Positions 11,697 through 25,953 of a DNA stretch of 64,000 nucleotides are shown one piece after another (the stretch's first letter is position 1; each line of letters opens with the position of its first letter). The stretch covers positions 25,004,650 through 25,068,649 of the forward strand of contig NC_134026.1 in assembly GCF_964204645.1 (NCBI RefSeq), read 5' to 3'. Made by a program: the position numbers and the translations under genes. The notes under the pieces are model-generated. The model was not told the origin of the DNA. It searched no databases and saw only the letters and a program-made list of their open reading frames with translations. Origin of the DNA: Tubulanus polymorphus. Taxonomy: Eukaryota; Nemertea; Palaeonemertea; Tubulaniformes; Tubulanidae.

Positions 11697-14600
11697 TTAC
11701 ATCACAAACACTTTCTCGGCGTCTTCCAAATTGTATATTTCTTTTGTGCGTACGCAAACAATCTTGCCTTCATTTGCTTCAGCCATTGCTGTCAGAGACT
11801 GAAATCAGGAAAGCATGAATTATTCAATGGCCAGTAGATATAACATGTAGAAAACAGGTCTGCAGTAACTAAATATCAAAGATGAACTATTAATTGATGA
11901 ATTTACCTCAAGTCCATAAACTTGGCCATTTGGAAGCATCATCGGTGGATTGTTCTCATTCATTGGTTTATTTCCAATGCCACAAATTAGTCTTGATTGT
12001 GAGCAATGAGAATAAGGGAGATTACGAGCTAACTCATTTAGGTACTTGCTACAGACAGAACAATCCGCATTCCTTCCATCACCATCTCGCTTATAGCAAT
12101 GACTGAGATTCAACATCAAGATTAAATAAATACATTTAGATCACAATCATATACAATCGAAACCCCGAATAGTGTCCCTATAGCATAGCATGAATATGAA
12201 CTAGAGGTCCATATGGACACCATGCCAACTTGGAGAAATGCTCGCTGCTGAGTAACAAGGGACGAAAAAGGAAGCCTAAAATATAAATTTCACATATTTG
12301 AGAAGGATACGGTGTTTTTAGTGCTGAAAGTCCCGCTTGAAGACAAACACCAAATATGGAATGAGAATTCAGTTGATGTAGTTTGAAGTTTTCTTGTCGG
12401 AATTGTTGAACTAGAGAATCCCATCTTGAAGGATCAAGCAGCTCCTTAAGTAAAGAAAATATATCACTAAAACAGACATGCCATATCTATCATCTAAAAT
12501 ATAATATGTAATCACTAATATATGTACTGGGTATACGATGAGTGATTTTATACTTGGTGTGACACTGGAGTAGTGTTAGCGTTAGTCCAACATCGAGTTG
12601 AAATTAACACCAGTGTTAGGTGTTGAGTAGGAGTATTATACATACACTCAATTACACTTAATACGAAATGAAACAACACCAAGCATATCATTTTCAGTAT
12701 TTCAGGGTCTAAGACTAACACTTTACACGAGATCCAAACACTGAATATGAAATCACTCAATGTTGAATTCATGTTAGTACCTTATAAGGTGCTACTTGAG
12801 TATCACTCGGAAATGCAAGTAAGCCCATGACGCGCTGTACATCATTCAATTGATTATCTTCAAGGTTTGTAAAATACTTTCTGGCATGTCTGTAAATAAT
12901 AGCATACAGACAGATTTACAACAAAAAATCACCCGAATTATCTGAGTATTTTAAAGAATAACTTACTTAACAGCATCCAACCTTTTGTTGGATCTGATGA
13001 GTTCGATAAATTCCTGAGTTCTCAGGTTAAATTCTAGTGAGCTCTGTAAAGACATAGTGTTATGCAAGTTAGTGATGAATGCGAATACTATTTTTTCTAG
13101 GTGTAAAACGTCATCTGATAAATGAAGATAACTGAAAGTTTCTGCCACCAACAACTCTGAAAAGTGATAAGAATTTCATGCACAAAATGTGATATAATCA
13201 TACACATCAAACATGATGCACTGTCCAAGCAATTAAATGAGCATTGATGATATGATCCTTTCTTCTTGTAGAGAAGTGTTGTGTTGACTGTCCAAGCAAT
13301 TGAAATGAGCATTGATGATATGATCCATTCTTCTTACCGTATCTGACTGAACTAACGCAATACTGCTTTCAATCGCACTTTTACTAACATTAATCGGCCT
13401 AATAAATGCACCCAGAGGATCAACAGCTGTTCGTCTATTAACCTGAAGAGATACAAACACACACGGTGCACACAGTAAGAGACTGGTCGAGATGATTTAG
13501 GCCGGTGAATCAATCAGAAATATGGTTCAGTCAGGTACGGTCATACATCCTCGCATACTAGTACAGATGATGATAGCAACAGATCAGAACATTCCTGTTA
13601 TATTATATGCACCAAACGCTGTGGTGTTGACACAAGCGGGAAATTTACCTTCATTTTTCGAAGTTTTGATTTGTTATCATGACACCAGGCTAAACATTTT
13701 GCTGTTTCTTTCCTCATCAAAGACTCTTCAACTTCTTTGCTGATTAAAAATAGTTCAATGTTTGTTAAGTCCTAAAATGAAATCCCAGCAATATCTTATA
13801 TTTCAATCAGAATACAAATCCTGTTCATTGAGTAAAATAGTTGAAAACTTCATCCCTAAAATCATTGATACAATTTTGATTATGATTTAAGAACCTACCT
13901 CTATGCCAGAATCTTTTGCCAGCTTCAATGCAGTTGAATAAAAACCTGATCTCAAGAAATAATCAACTAACATTCGATCTAATCGCTTCTTCTTCCACTG
14001 AGCTTGCGCCGACAATGAAAGTTTTTCGAACTCTTTTAGGTGATCAACTCGGCGTTTGCAGGCTTTTGCGGCTTCTGTCTCATCTACAATACTTTCTGCT
14101 GCCTGAAAATGATTGGATCCAGAAATGTAAATCAACATTTAAGATCTCACACAGAAATATCAACGGTGCGAAGACTTACTTTACGTTTTAATAAGGTTAG
14201 TTTTTCAACCACTCCAGACAACACTTTAGTTACATCCCCTGCTTTCACATCTTTGCCTTGTAGACATTTTTCCAAGTCATTTGTCGCGTTATGAACATGA
14301 GACACTTCCCGATCTATATTCTTTTGAGCCGTTCGAAATTTCTTGTTCAAAATTTCATAAGGCACCTACAATGAAATAGAGAAAAGTTAAGTAAAATGAG
14401 CCGTTAAGTATAACTTTTAGTGAAAGATTCAATAATAATTTAGTAATCATGGTTTCCACATGGCGTTACCCTTTAACAATGACTACTAAGCTGGGCCTGG
14501 GGCGGGGGTCAACCCACTGGACTGGCTAGGTATTCAAGAAAAACAGGTCTCATCCATTAATAAATAGACATTAGAAGTAATTATTGTCTAATACTAATAC

Positions 14601-14863
14601 GTCTTAGACTTAGAGGGTACATTTAGGGACTTAAGCCAAGTAACATAGCAGTAGAGCGCTATTCTTCTTTGCCTTGGTAGCTATTAGCGAACCACGTAAA
14701 TTATATTCTGTGATAGATTTGGAATAAAGTCAATACAATTCAATATTCGATGATGATAATCGTTAATAATTAGGAAGATGCAGTTAAAAACCTTTAAAGT
14801 CGGGTGTTCGAGCGATTTTATATCAGCCATGTTCATCAGCACATTCTGGTCTACCAAGCTCAT
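11697..14863 (-). CDS. MAEA: E3 ubiquitin-protein transferase MAEA (CTLH/GID complex)
   Basis: Exons in transcript order: 14792-14863, 14180-14365, 13899-14102, 13649-13771, 12967-13043, 12781-12889, 12311-12444, 11907-12102, 11697-11798. They give 400 residues, close to the 396 of human MAEA. Order of parts: N-terminal helix/coiled coil ([11 protein letters not shown]), LisH (residues about 122-154, [20 protein letters not shown]), CTLH (about 155-215, [20 protein letters not shown]), CRA region (about 216-290), and the atypical RING with CSVC, HC and [16 protein letters not shown] (about 301-366). It ends EKVFVM. Known: MAEA pairs with RMND5 as the catalytic RING dimer of the CTLH complex. 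The intron between exons 4 and 5 holds an additional in-frame candidate exon (13338-13442) not present in human MAEA. Confidence 0.95.
12201..12240. repeat. Dispersed-repeat fragment related to the THOC3-intron element
   Basis: CTAGAGGTCC, then GGACACCATGCCAACTTGG, match the sequence at about 5119-5152 with a few differences. The fragment lies in a MAEA intron. Confidence 0.6.
13221..13335. repeat. Tandem duplication, 67-bp period, in a MAEA intron
   Basis: CTGTCCAAGCAATTAAATGA at 13221 recurs as CTGTCCAAGCAATTGAAATG at 13288, and both copies continue with GCATTGATGATATGATCC and TTCTTCTT. The second copy abuts the donor of the candidate cassette exon at 13338-13442; the first copy has lost that donor. 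Confidence 0.85.
13338..13442 (-). other. Candidate 35-codon cassette exon within MAEA
   Basis: On the minus strand, TATCTCTTCAG precedes 105 open bases (starting [18 protein letters not shown]) followed by the donor GTAAGA. Length and phase (0-0) allow clean insertion between MAEA exons 4 and 5, between the segment ending LRKMK and the one beginning SSLEF. No matching segment is known to me in MAEA. Confidence 0.5.
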
Positions 14864-17800
14864 ATCTGTGCCGCTGTTTAAGATACTTTAAAGTGTTGAT
14901 ATCAAGAATTGAAACGTCTAGACATGAGTATGAATAGGGACTATGACAGTGTGTACGTCAAACATTATTGATTTGTTTGGATATGTTGGCTCGATATATA
15001 GGTCAACTAAAATGCATTATGGGAAAAGAATAATGTACCAAATTTTGGCTATTTTGCCTATTTTATCCATAATTCACAATATAATCCTAAAGGAAATTAA
15101 AATAATTCAATATAATCGCTCCGAGATGCCTTCAATTCAATGAATTAGCAATTCTTAAAATTAAAATTAGAATTCCCTGAATTCTGCATTCCTTCGAGAT
15201 TCGGCGTGGTTTTCCGGGTTCACGGTGTTCGGTCGAGTGATTTTCGGTCTCCTAAGGGCCACATTTTTGACGATTTAGACGTATTTACAGCATTCCTGCC
15301 GATTTCGACAACTGGTTATAACGAACAAACGTTTACTGTAGGTGTTTATCGTGTGTATTTTGTTATTAATTGTCTTATGATCGTTTGTTTTCGGTCAATT
15401 AATTGACCGACATTTTTGGTCGCCAGTCGCCGCCGAGCTTCTTCTTTTTCCTTTGTTCAGTCCACGTCGATATACTTATCACTTATCTCGTTTGCTACAG
15501 TTTAGCACTCGAAATGTTCAACGTCCATTAACACTTTTTATAATTTAAGTGAGGCTTTCACTTTGTACTTGGGCTTGTACTTGTATAAGATATTCCCTAC
15601 TTCTACATCTCTTCTGTATACTCGCTCTTCCTCCTTGACTCCAGTCCATGCCATCGTTAGTGCGATGCTACTTTTTGAGATGATAGAGTCTTTCTATATT
15701 CCTGTGTTTGGTTAGATTTTGGATCTTTCTTTGAAAGATCCAACTTTTTTATGGTTAGCTACAGTTTTTTTTAATACATTATTTTTTATTTTTTTTAAAC
15801 TTATCAATATCACTGATATTCGATTAGAAACATAAAGACACAATTCATGATTGCTGATTTAGTGCTTGGCACTGGAGATCCAGTTTCACCATTATTCTTT
15901 AACAGAACCTAAGACTAGAAAATAGCTGGTATAGATTGAATTTTAATTTAATCAATTTGAGTAGAATTTAAGCATATGGGTTTAAGATAAAGGCTTTTTG
16001 ATAAGATAAATATTGGTTTGAATCTTATCAACAATTCTTCTTTTTGTCACACTTTTTGTAAGCTATTAAAACAATGAAAGTTGCTTTCATCTTTCCAGTC
16101 CATGGCCTGGTTGTTACCTGGTTATAGGTAAAGGCTTAGCAAGCCTGTCCAATTAACATTATGATTGAATGTCACTGTCGAAATTTCCCTCTTAATCCAG
16201 AAATAATTGACTCTGGTCATGTTACTGATGTAGGCTAATCACTGAATGCAGTGAGAAATGAATCAGGCCATTTCAAATATTGATATCAAATCAATATAAA
16301 CCAAGAACACCAACAATATTTAATGTCTTATCCTGCACTATATCTAGATCTATGATAATATGTATAAATGATCATTTTTGTATATATTTTCTGTTTGATA
16401 TCGATTCCCTTGTATTTGCAGGATATTGAACATGTCCGATCCCTTGGATTAGACTGTATATTCGGAAGCCACCAAAACGTAAGTATCTTTCTTGACAAGT
16501 TTTGAATTTTTCATTCGAAATTATGGATGATGCAGCTATATAATTGTTCAGGTTTATTTCATTATCTTCAATATTGCCTGTATATTAATGCCTATTATTA
16601 GTGAGAACAGTTATTACCATCATAATTCAATTGAATAACGTATATTATAACGTAATTATATTGTCTTTAAATCAATGTTAGATGATTATAGGTAGGCCTA
16701 TATTTGGGCACCTTTTGACTGAATAGAGAATCATGAGGTTCAGCGCTTACACAAAATCCAATCATTCATGTCTTGGACTCAGACCTTATTTCTTCTGAAT
16801 TGCAGATATTCTAAATTCAGCCGGTCAAAAATAGTGCGCGAAGAACTGAAGCGTATTATTCAAATTGAGTCAAATATGAGTCTCTTAACGGTTGTCTGAT
16901 AAATAGTAATCCAGGTTCCATTAAATAGTCAAACAGATCGGTAGAAACATCAACCGATATAACGTTTCCTTTGAGATTCGTGCTGTGACTGTTACGATTT
17001 GATTTTTAATATTTCATAAATGGATTTGCGAGATTAACGTTCTCACGAAGTTGAATGATTGCTCCATGTCTCCATGACAACTGAATGACTTGCGAGAATG
17101 TCGGGAAGTTGTTTAATTCATTTTGCGTCTACTGTATTGATTTTGAAAAATAAACGCATTAAATTCCTCAATATTCTGCGCAGATGTTTTCAGTCACAAT
17201 GACAGCCCGACAAAATTTTCATTTTTTTTTCATTGAATTTTTCAAATGAAGTTCTCTCGCCTCTGTTAATGATACGGTACTTAATTATTGATTTCAAAAG
17301 TGAATATTCTGTCATAAATATCCTACAATTGTTATGCGCCGGTTTTGCGAGGAAATATGAACTACAAGCCTGCTTGTGAAACTCGTATTGCCATCAAGAT
17401 GATAATGAAGCTGAGACAGAGAATATTGATGACCTATAAGTGTAACTAGAGATCTGTGTAGTAGGTTGTGCGTGTGGGCATCTAGGTCGTGTGTCTAGAC
17501 TCACAGAGAAACAATACATCGTTACTGGTACATTATACACCTCTGGTCCAGAAAGACAGGTTTTTGTGACAGGCCACAAGTAATTATCCAGATATGAGCA
17601 ATGCGGCACTAAGGAAGCAATTATGTCAAATATGTGGAATCGTTATTGATCACGTATATCTATGGTGATAGCGGTGTCACTGCAAATAATTCTTTAATTT
17701 CGTCTTCTCAATGTTCAGATGAACTGTTTGTTCGGAAAGCCTCTTTTTCTTAGAGATTGAAAAAAAAGAAATGATTTTTCAATCGATTAGTTTATTCGAC

Positions 17801-18258
17801 AATTTGGGTTTTCGATGACGCGTCGAAATGTAAAGTTAAAAAAAAATAAAAAGCAAATTTTGTCGCCATCATCTAATACCATTCGGAGCCTGCAGCGTAA
17901 TAAACCCCAATAGATCCTCAGTCAAGTTATTATATAGTAGATCCATTTCGTTGTCGTAGATCAATACGCCAGAAAAATACATTATTTCTCATCCAACGCG
18001 TTTCTCACAGACAATGTGTATTGACAGAAAATGAAAGGCTGCTTGAGTGGGATTATCAGTATTCTGATACAGTCGATGTGCCTAGGTGTGGCTGCTTATT
18101 CAGTTCATACGGCGGCTTGATTATTTATCTGTCTCTCCATAAAATCCAGCGTTGTGCTTCCTTGTAGTGATTATTATCGAATATTTACGAGGTGTCCTAA
18201 TAAGCCTTCATCACTAATGGAATGCTCTTTACTCGTACAGTGTTATATCTGAGCTGTC
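14864..18258. other. Intergenic region and probable 5' region of CtBP
   Basis: No full gene is recognised. A 57-bp open segment at 16422-16478 is bounded by TTGCAG and GTAAGT, and could be a non-coding or alternative 5' exon of CtBP. The rest is AT-rich with no clear repeats. Confidence 0.45.
16422..16478 (+). other. Candidate alternative or 5' UTR exon upstream of CtBP
   Basis: Acceptor TGTATTTGCAG and donor GTAAGTAT flank 57 bases. One frame is fully open (DIEHVRSLGLDCIFGSHQN). Another contains an ATG followed by a stop after six codons. No partner exon could be assigned with certainty. Confidence 0.35.
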
Positions 18259-21262
<3,004 letters not shown>

Positions 21263-24092
21263 AAATCGTAGTCGACGAAAAACGGGCGTATTGAACAAGA
21301 TAGACAAAAAATGGACTGCGTAACTAATTGAAAACAGTGCTCAGTGACAACGCGGAAGAATTATCCAAACTTAGCACAGGAATTCTACTAGTTGTACAAA
21401 TTGTAAAGAAATAGATATATGAACATGTATGAGCAGTATTCTCATATACAAATACATGTATAACAGTGACAGTTCGTTCAGTCATCAGATGATTGACGCA
21501 GATTTAATCATGATTTTAGGTGCTAAGTGGAGCTGGTTCAGTGTCGTAGTGAAAGGTCACAGAACAGGTTACCCAGTCACATTTTGGCCCATGTTTATTA
21601 CGGAGGTATAGCACTGCGATCTGTATTGATTATTTTTATTATCAAATCGAGAAAAGTTAATGAGAATTTTTTCTGCGGTGCTAAAAATGTTGTGGGCTGG
21701 ATAGCCATTATGACTTAAATGAACTATTTTTTTTTTCATTTCACTCTTGGTACCAATTTAGACTGAAATATTATTTTGTAGTTTTAGAAATTTAGTTTTG
21801 TGTATATTGTGCGTTGATTCATTTGGTTCTGTCATACCGCGAGCATGAGGATGACATCTTGATGACGCTGGCTGTTTTTTGGATGGCTTGCAAGCGAGTT
21901 CATGTAAAAAGACTACTTGACGACAATGCATTTATGATGAACCTTTGTATGTTTCATTGAATATGCGAAGGAAAAGTGCGAACCTGCGCGGAAATCATTA
22001 AAAATGAAACGGAACGCTAATGCTGGTGTGTACCACAGTTTCATAGGTCATCAGTGTGGATTAGTTTTGTTACGGCTTATGACGACTAATGACTTCAGGC
22101 AGCGCTCTGACTGCTTTTAAGTGGTGTTTTTGATTGAAGATATACTGGGGTTGCCTATTTCATACAGGTAGACCCATTTCATATCACATTATTTGCATGT
22201 ATGTAAATATATCTATAAATATATAAATACATGTATCACACTATATCAAATTGTAGCTGTGAGATTCGTCTGAGACATAAAAACACTGACTCTTGAATTT
22301 GTAAATTCACACGAGATAATTCAAGGCATCCATATCCGGGTTTCAAAATGAGAGATGTTTCATTTCTTAAGTTTTCAGGGGCCGTTACATGCTTCATGTG
22401 AATGCAACTGTTTTGTATTGTAATAGTAAAATAACATTTGATATCTCTAGTTAGAGAATGGCATTGGCGACAAAAATTCAACATCTTTGATGATATCATA
22501 ACAAACTTCTACATTTATGATGAATTACCAAAATGTATTACATAAAACAAGAATGTATATATAAGTTTCCCTTGAGAATTTAAGTGTGTGCACATTTTTA
22601 TCTGTAAATAAATGTTAGACCTCGTTGCATTTGACAACGTCAACAAAATTGACTAATTTCTTTTTTGAATTCTCGTAAATCTCACGGATTAGTTTTTTGA
22701 TGAAATAATCATGAGACCAAATATTACTTCATTTCTGTACATAATATCATAAAAAGCACTGTGCATTTAGTTGATCTTATCTGGAGACCCATTATTTTGA
22801 CACTTCCTTGGCTAATCCAAATACCTTTATAGAGTATGAATTTTTATTTCGAGATCGCAGATCTATATTCTATATGAAAAAAAGGTACGTACTTGTAAAT
22901 CACTTTGGCAATACACCCAGTGGCCCATGAATTGTTATGTTTGAGGGCAAATAGATAATTATGCAATGTGTGAATCTTGTAAATAGATTTCAAACTCATC
23001 ATCATTATGCTTGCACATTATATTGATGCTTATGTATACATTTGTCAAAATGACTTAATTTTGTTTTGTTTCCCGCATAAAGATTACCGCAAGGTTCCGA
23101 ATTGTTTCTTTGTTAATGTCAAGAAAGGAATTTCTGAACAACTCAAGACTACAAACCTTCAAGATGCCTTCTGGCATTTTTGTAAAGATTTGACCAGGTC
23201 TTTGAATTATTTGTCCTCATTCTTAACTGCGCAGTTGTTGAAATTTTCCTTTTATACTCGAACTGTTAACAAACATGTAGTAATGTCGCAACTTCAAAAA
23301 TTCTGTAACTCAGAAGGGAAGTTAAAAGTTTTTAATGTCATTCACTGACAAAATAAATTATGGGATCTATTATTTTGGACAGTAAGAATATCTTTTTGTG
23401 TCATTTGTCTTTTCCTGGCCTAAATGGTTCATGGTTTTAATTGTTTTTATATCAAATCGTAAGACTAACAGTTTTTTCATTTGCCAATGGTACATACAGG
23501 CAATTTCTTACCCACAATGTCACTAAGTAACCAGCATCCGAGGAAACAAATTTTTTCAAGAATATTTTCATATGTAAGTTGAACTCGTCAAGAAGGAATT
23601 TTCAGTTAATGGGAAAACTTATAAGTTTTAGCCTGAATCAGTTTCTAGGACTCTTATGTATTATTTTATATGCATTTGTTAAATCTGTGCTTAGTATATC
23701 TGGCATCAGATACTGCTATAATCAGGTCCTTGCTGACATTATTCCTTTTCTATGATGGACATTTTGACAATAAAAGTAGGTATGTCATACACTAAATTGC
23801 ATTTCCATGTGTTCAATCTTTTTAGGGACGATTCCACTCATTTTAGTTAAAGAAAAGTTAAGTCCAGGATTCAGACTAGGCCAGTCTTCAGCAGAATGAA
23901 AGGAACTGTCTACTTGAACACAATAACAAAAGAATAAAGAAAAAGATGATGTTTTTTCAAAAAACTTATATGTATTGCTATTCAGTTTCATGCACATTAT
24001 AAGAATAATTGCCTGAATGCATATACCGGTACTTCATCAGTCTGGTATTATTATCACAATGATCATAGTTCCAAAAACTAATCTACCACAGT
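21263..24092. other. CtBP 3' UTR and convergent intergenic region
   Basis: AT-rich with no supported coding sequence. AATAAA occurs at 22607-22612 and again near 23351. The 113-residue frame at 23007-23348 shows no motif and sits in AT-rich sequence. Confidence 0.5.
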
Positions 24093-25244
24093 TCATCTTT
24101 GAATTGTTTTCAGTTGGTCCTGTACATTATCCATCATCTCCATGCTGAAAATATATGGAACAAAGGTGATAATTGAACATGGCAGGCTGATTGCACAAGA
24201 TCTGTATTCTTTTTGGATCGAGACTTACCTCCTTTCTATAGCTTCAGCTCTGAAATGAAAATAGTTGACTTAAGTGATGGCAAACAAATTGGAGACTTTA
24301 TGATGGATTGTTGTTATCAAATGTTATGTGTGAATCCAACTTACTGAAATTGCAACTGAGTAGTTATCAATGCCATTCGTTTGATAGTCTGAAAGAAATA
24401 AGACAACATGAAATTGTTTGAAGCCTAGGCTACTACAAAACAATATCCTATCCACTATAACTGACCTCATGTGAATTATTGATTGCAGTCTCTTGAAATG
24501 CAAAATTCTTGGCAGCTTGAGCCAGTAACTAAAAATATCAATCATTGACACAAACGGTGTTCATCATTTTTATCCAATGATTTGACCATAGCATTAAAAA
24601 ACGGAGGCCAGTTGCTCAAAATGTGGTTAGATTTAACCGGTGGATAGTTCACAGAGATAATTGAAAGTTCATTGTTAGTATGGTATTTATGCCAGCTATC
24701 TTTAAACCAACTTTTAAGCAACTGACCCCTAATCGATAGTGATCACCAAATTTCACAGGGCTTTGTGCTTTAGACATTTGACAATGTCACAGAGACTTGA
24801 CACAAATTTTGACGACCCTAGTATCCTAGGTAATAGTACCTACTAGTCCTAGGATACTGGGGTCGTCAAAATCCTTTTGTCGAGTCCATGTGGACAATGT
24901 ATAGGTCCACTCTCAATGACAACGAGGTCTATCCGTATAATCTAACGAGTATAGGGATAGTGCTAATTGAGTTAACCAATAAAATGTGAGCCCAGCAGTG
25001 TCTGTCAGTGTCAGTGTCAAGTCAGTGTCAGTGAAGAATGATAACGTTGATGCTGTTTATAGTATACTGACGTGATCATTTAAACTAATATCATTTGTAT
25101 AGAAATAAATTTTACCTCATTTGTCTTTGAGCCACGAATCATCTGTCTCGTTAAAGACGATATATCGTTCACATTCTGTTGGATTTTTTCAGATAGACGA
25201 GATTTTGTTTCTTGATTCCAACCACTAGCATTATTGACAGACAT
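24093..25244 (-). CDS. BORCS7: BLOC-1-related complex subunit 7
   Basis: Exons in transcript order: 25116-25244, 24466-24528, 24345-24388, 24229-24249, 24093-24144. The product is 102 residues, against about 105 in vertebrates. Key blocks: LTRQMIRGSKTNELLAQAAK, QETAINNSHETIKRMALITT, and a C-terminal AEAIERSMEMMDNVQDQL. All align with my recall of human BORCS7 (KQVLKGSRSSELLGQAARN, KMAIITTHLQYQQEAI, DLQDQL). The protein is entirely helical/coiled-coil. Known: BORC recruits ARL8 to lysosomes and moves them to the cell periphery through kinesins. One exon is only 21 bases long. The start codon is 709 bases from that of the divergent DUF389 gene. Confidence 0.92.
24793..24886. repeat. Foldback (long inverted repeat) in BORCS7 intron 1
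   Basis: The 25-base arms 24806-24830 and 24848-24872 (ATTTTGACGACC..AGTATCCTAGG) are complementary with one mismatch, around a 17-base loop. Weaker pairing continues outward through GACTTGACA / TGTCGAGTC. A probable foldback or MITE remnant. Confidence 0.85.
24995..25036. repeat. Short TCAGTG simple repeat
   Basis: Several imperfect copies of GTCAGT / TCAGTG in a row, within BORCS7 intron 1. Confidence 0.6.
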
Positions 25245-25953
25245 TTTACTTCCGGGTTGTCAGTCCGGTCTTTATTCCGTAGTCCGGTCCATGAGTCCGA
25301 AGTTCAACATTTCGCGCGATGTATTTCAAGGCCGTTGAGCGAATTATTGTTGCTTATGAAAAACGCCGACCTGAAACTTGCATAAATCTCAATAAACAAT
25401 ACTCTGAGAGTGATCACGAAGCGTCTCATTGACTAAGGTGGCTTGGACATTTGGTCTACTACATAATCAAAAAGCACCAGTGACACACCACCGGTGTTTG
25501 CCCTTATATCTTTTCCCCCAAAAAATCTTTATAAAAAGTGTTGTTGTCTTTGAATGAACTGTACTGTTAGTTTCCAGTTTGTGTTAGTGTTACTGTTGTT
25601 CAACAACATCATAGACAACACCGACCATCAGTTAAAGCCTTTCGAGTGAGGCTCCATTCTCTGTACAGCAACCCTCACCTGCCAACAACACGCCAGAATT
25701 TGTTACTGCTGTCGGCTTATCGCTTCCAGATCCAGAACTTGCCCTTAAAGTGTGTGGTGAAGTAGTGTGTCTTTTGAGTGTGAAACAACGATTACTCACT
25801 GACTGCTCTGTGAGCCTCTCGACCTAACCAAAGATGGTGACAGTGGAGATCTCTTGTATCACATCTTAACATACAAGGAACTAGGCCTTGGTGGATTTTA
25901 TAGAACACTCTATAGTATTTTTCTCTACTAGTAGTGGTTACATATTGAACGAA
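25245..25953. promoter_or_regulatory. Divergent intergenic region, BORCS7 / DUF389 gene
   Basis: 709 bases separate the two divergent start codons. The stretch must contain both promoters, though no TATA box or other named site is clear. GTCCGGTC repeats occur near 25264-25290. Confidence 0.5.

Noticed and set aside
12540-12780. Recurring GTGTTAG / CTAACAC strings in a MAEA intron
   Set aside because: The copies are short and irregular; no definable unit or hairpin could be established by eye.
23007-23348. 113-residue plus-strand open frame downstream of CtBP
   Set aside because: AT-rich sequence, no domain and no upstream promoter or splice context; probably chance.
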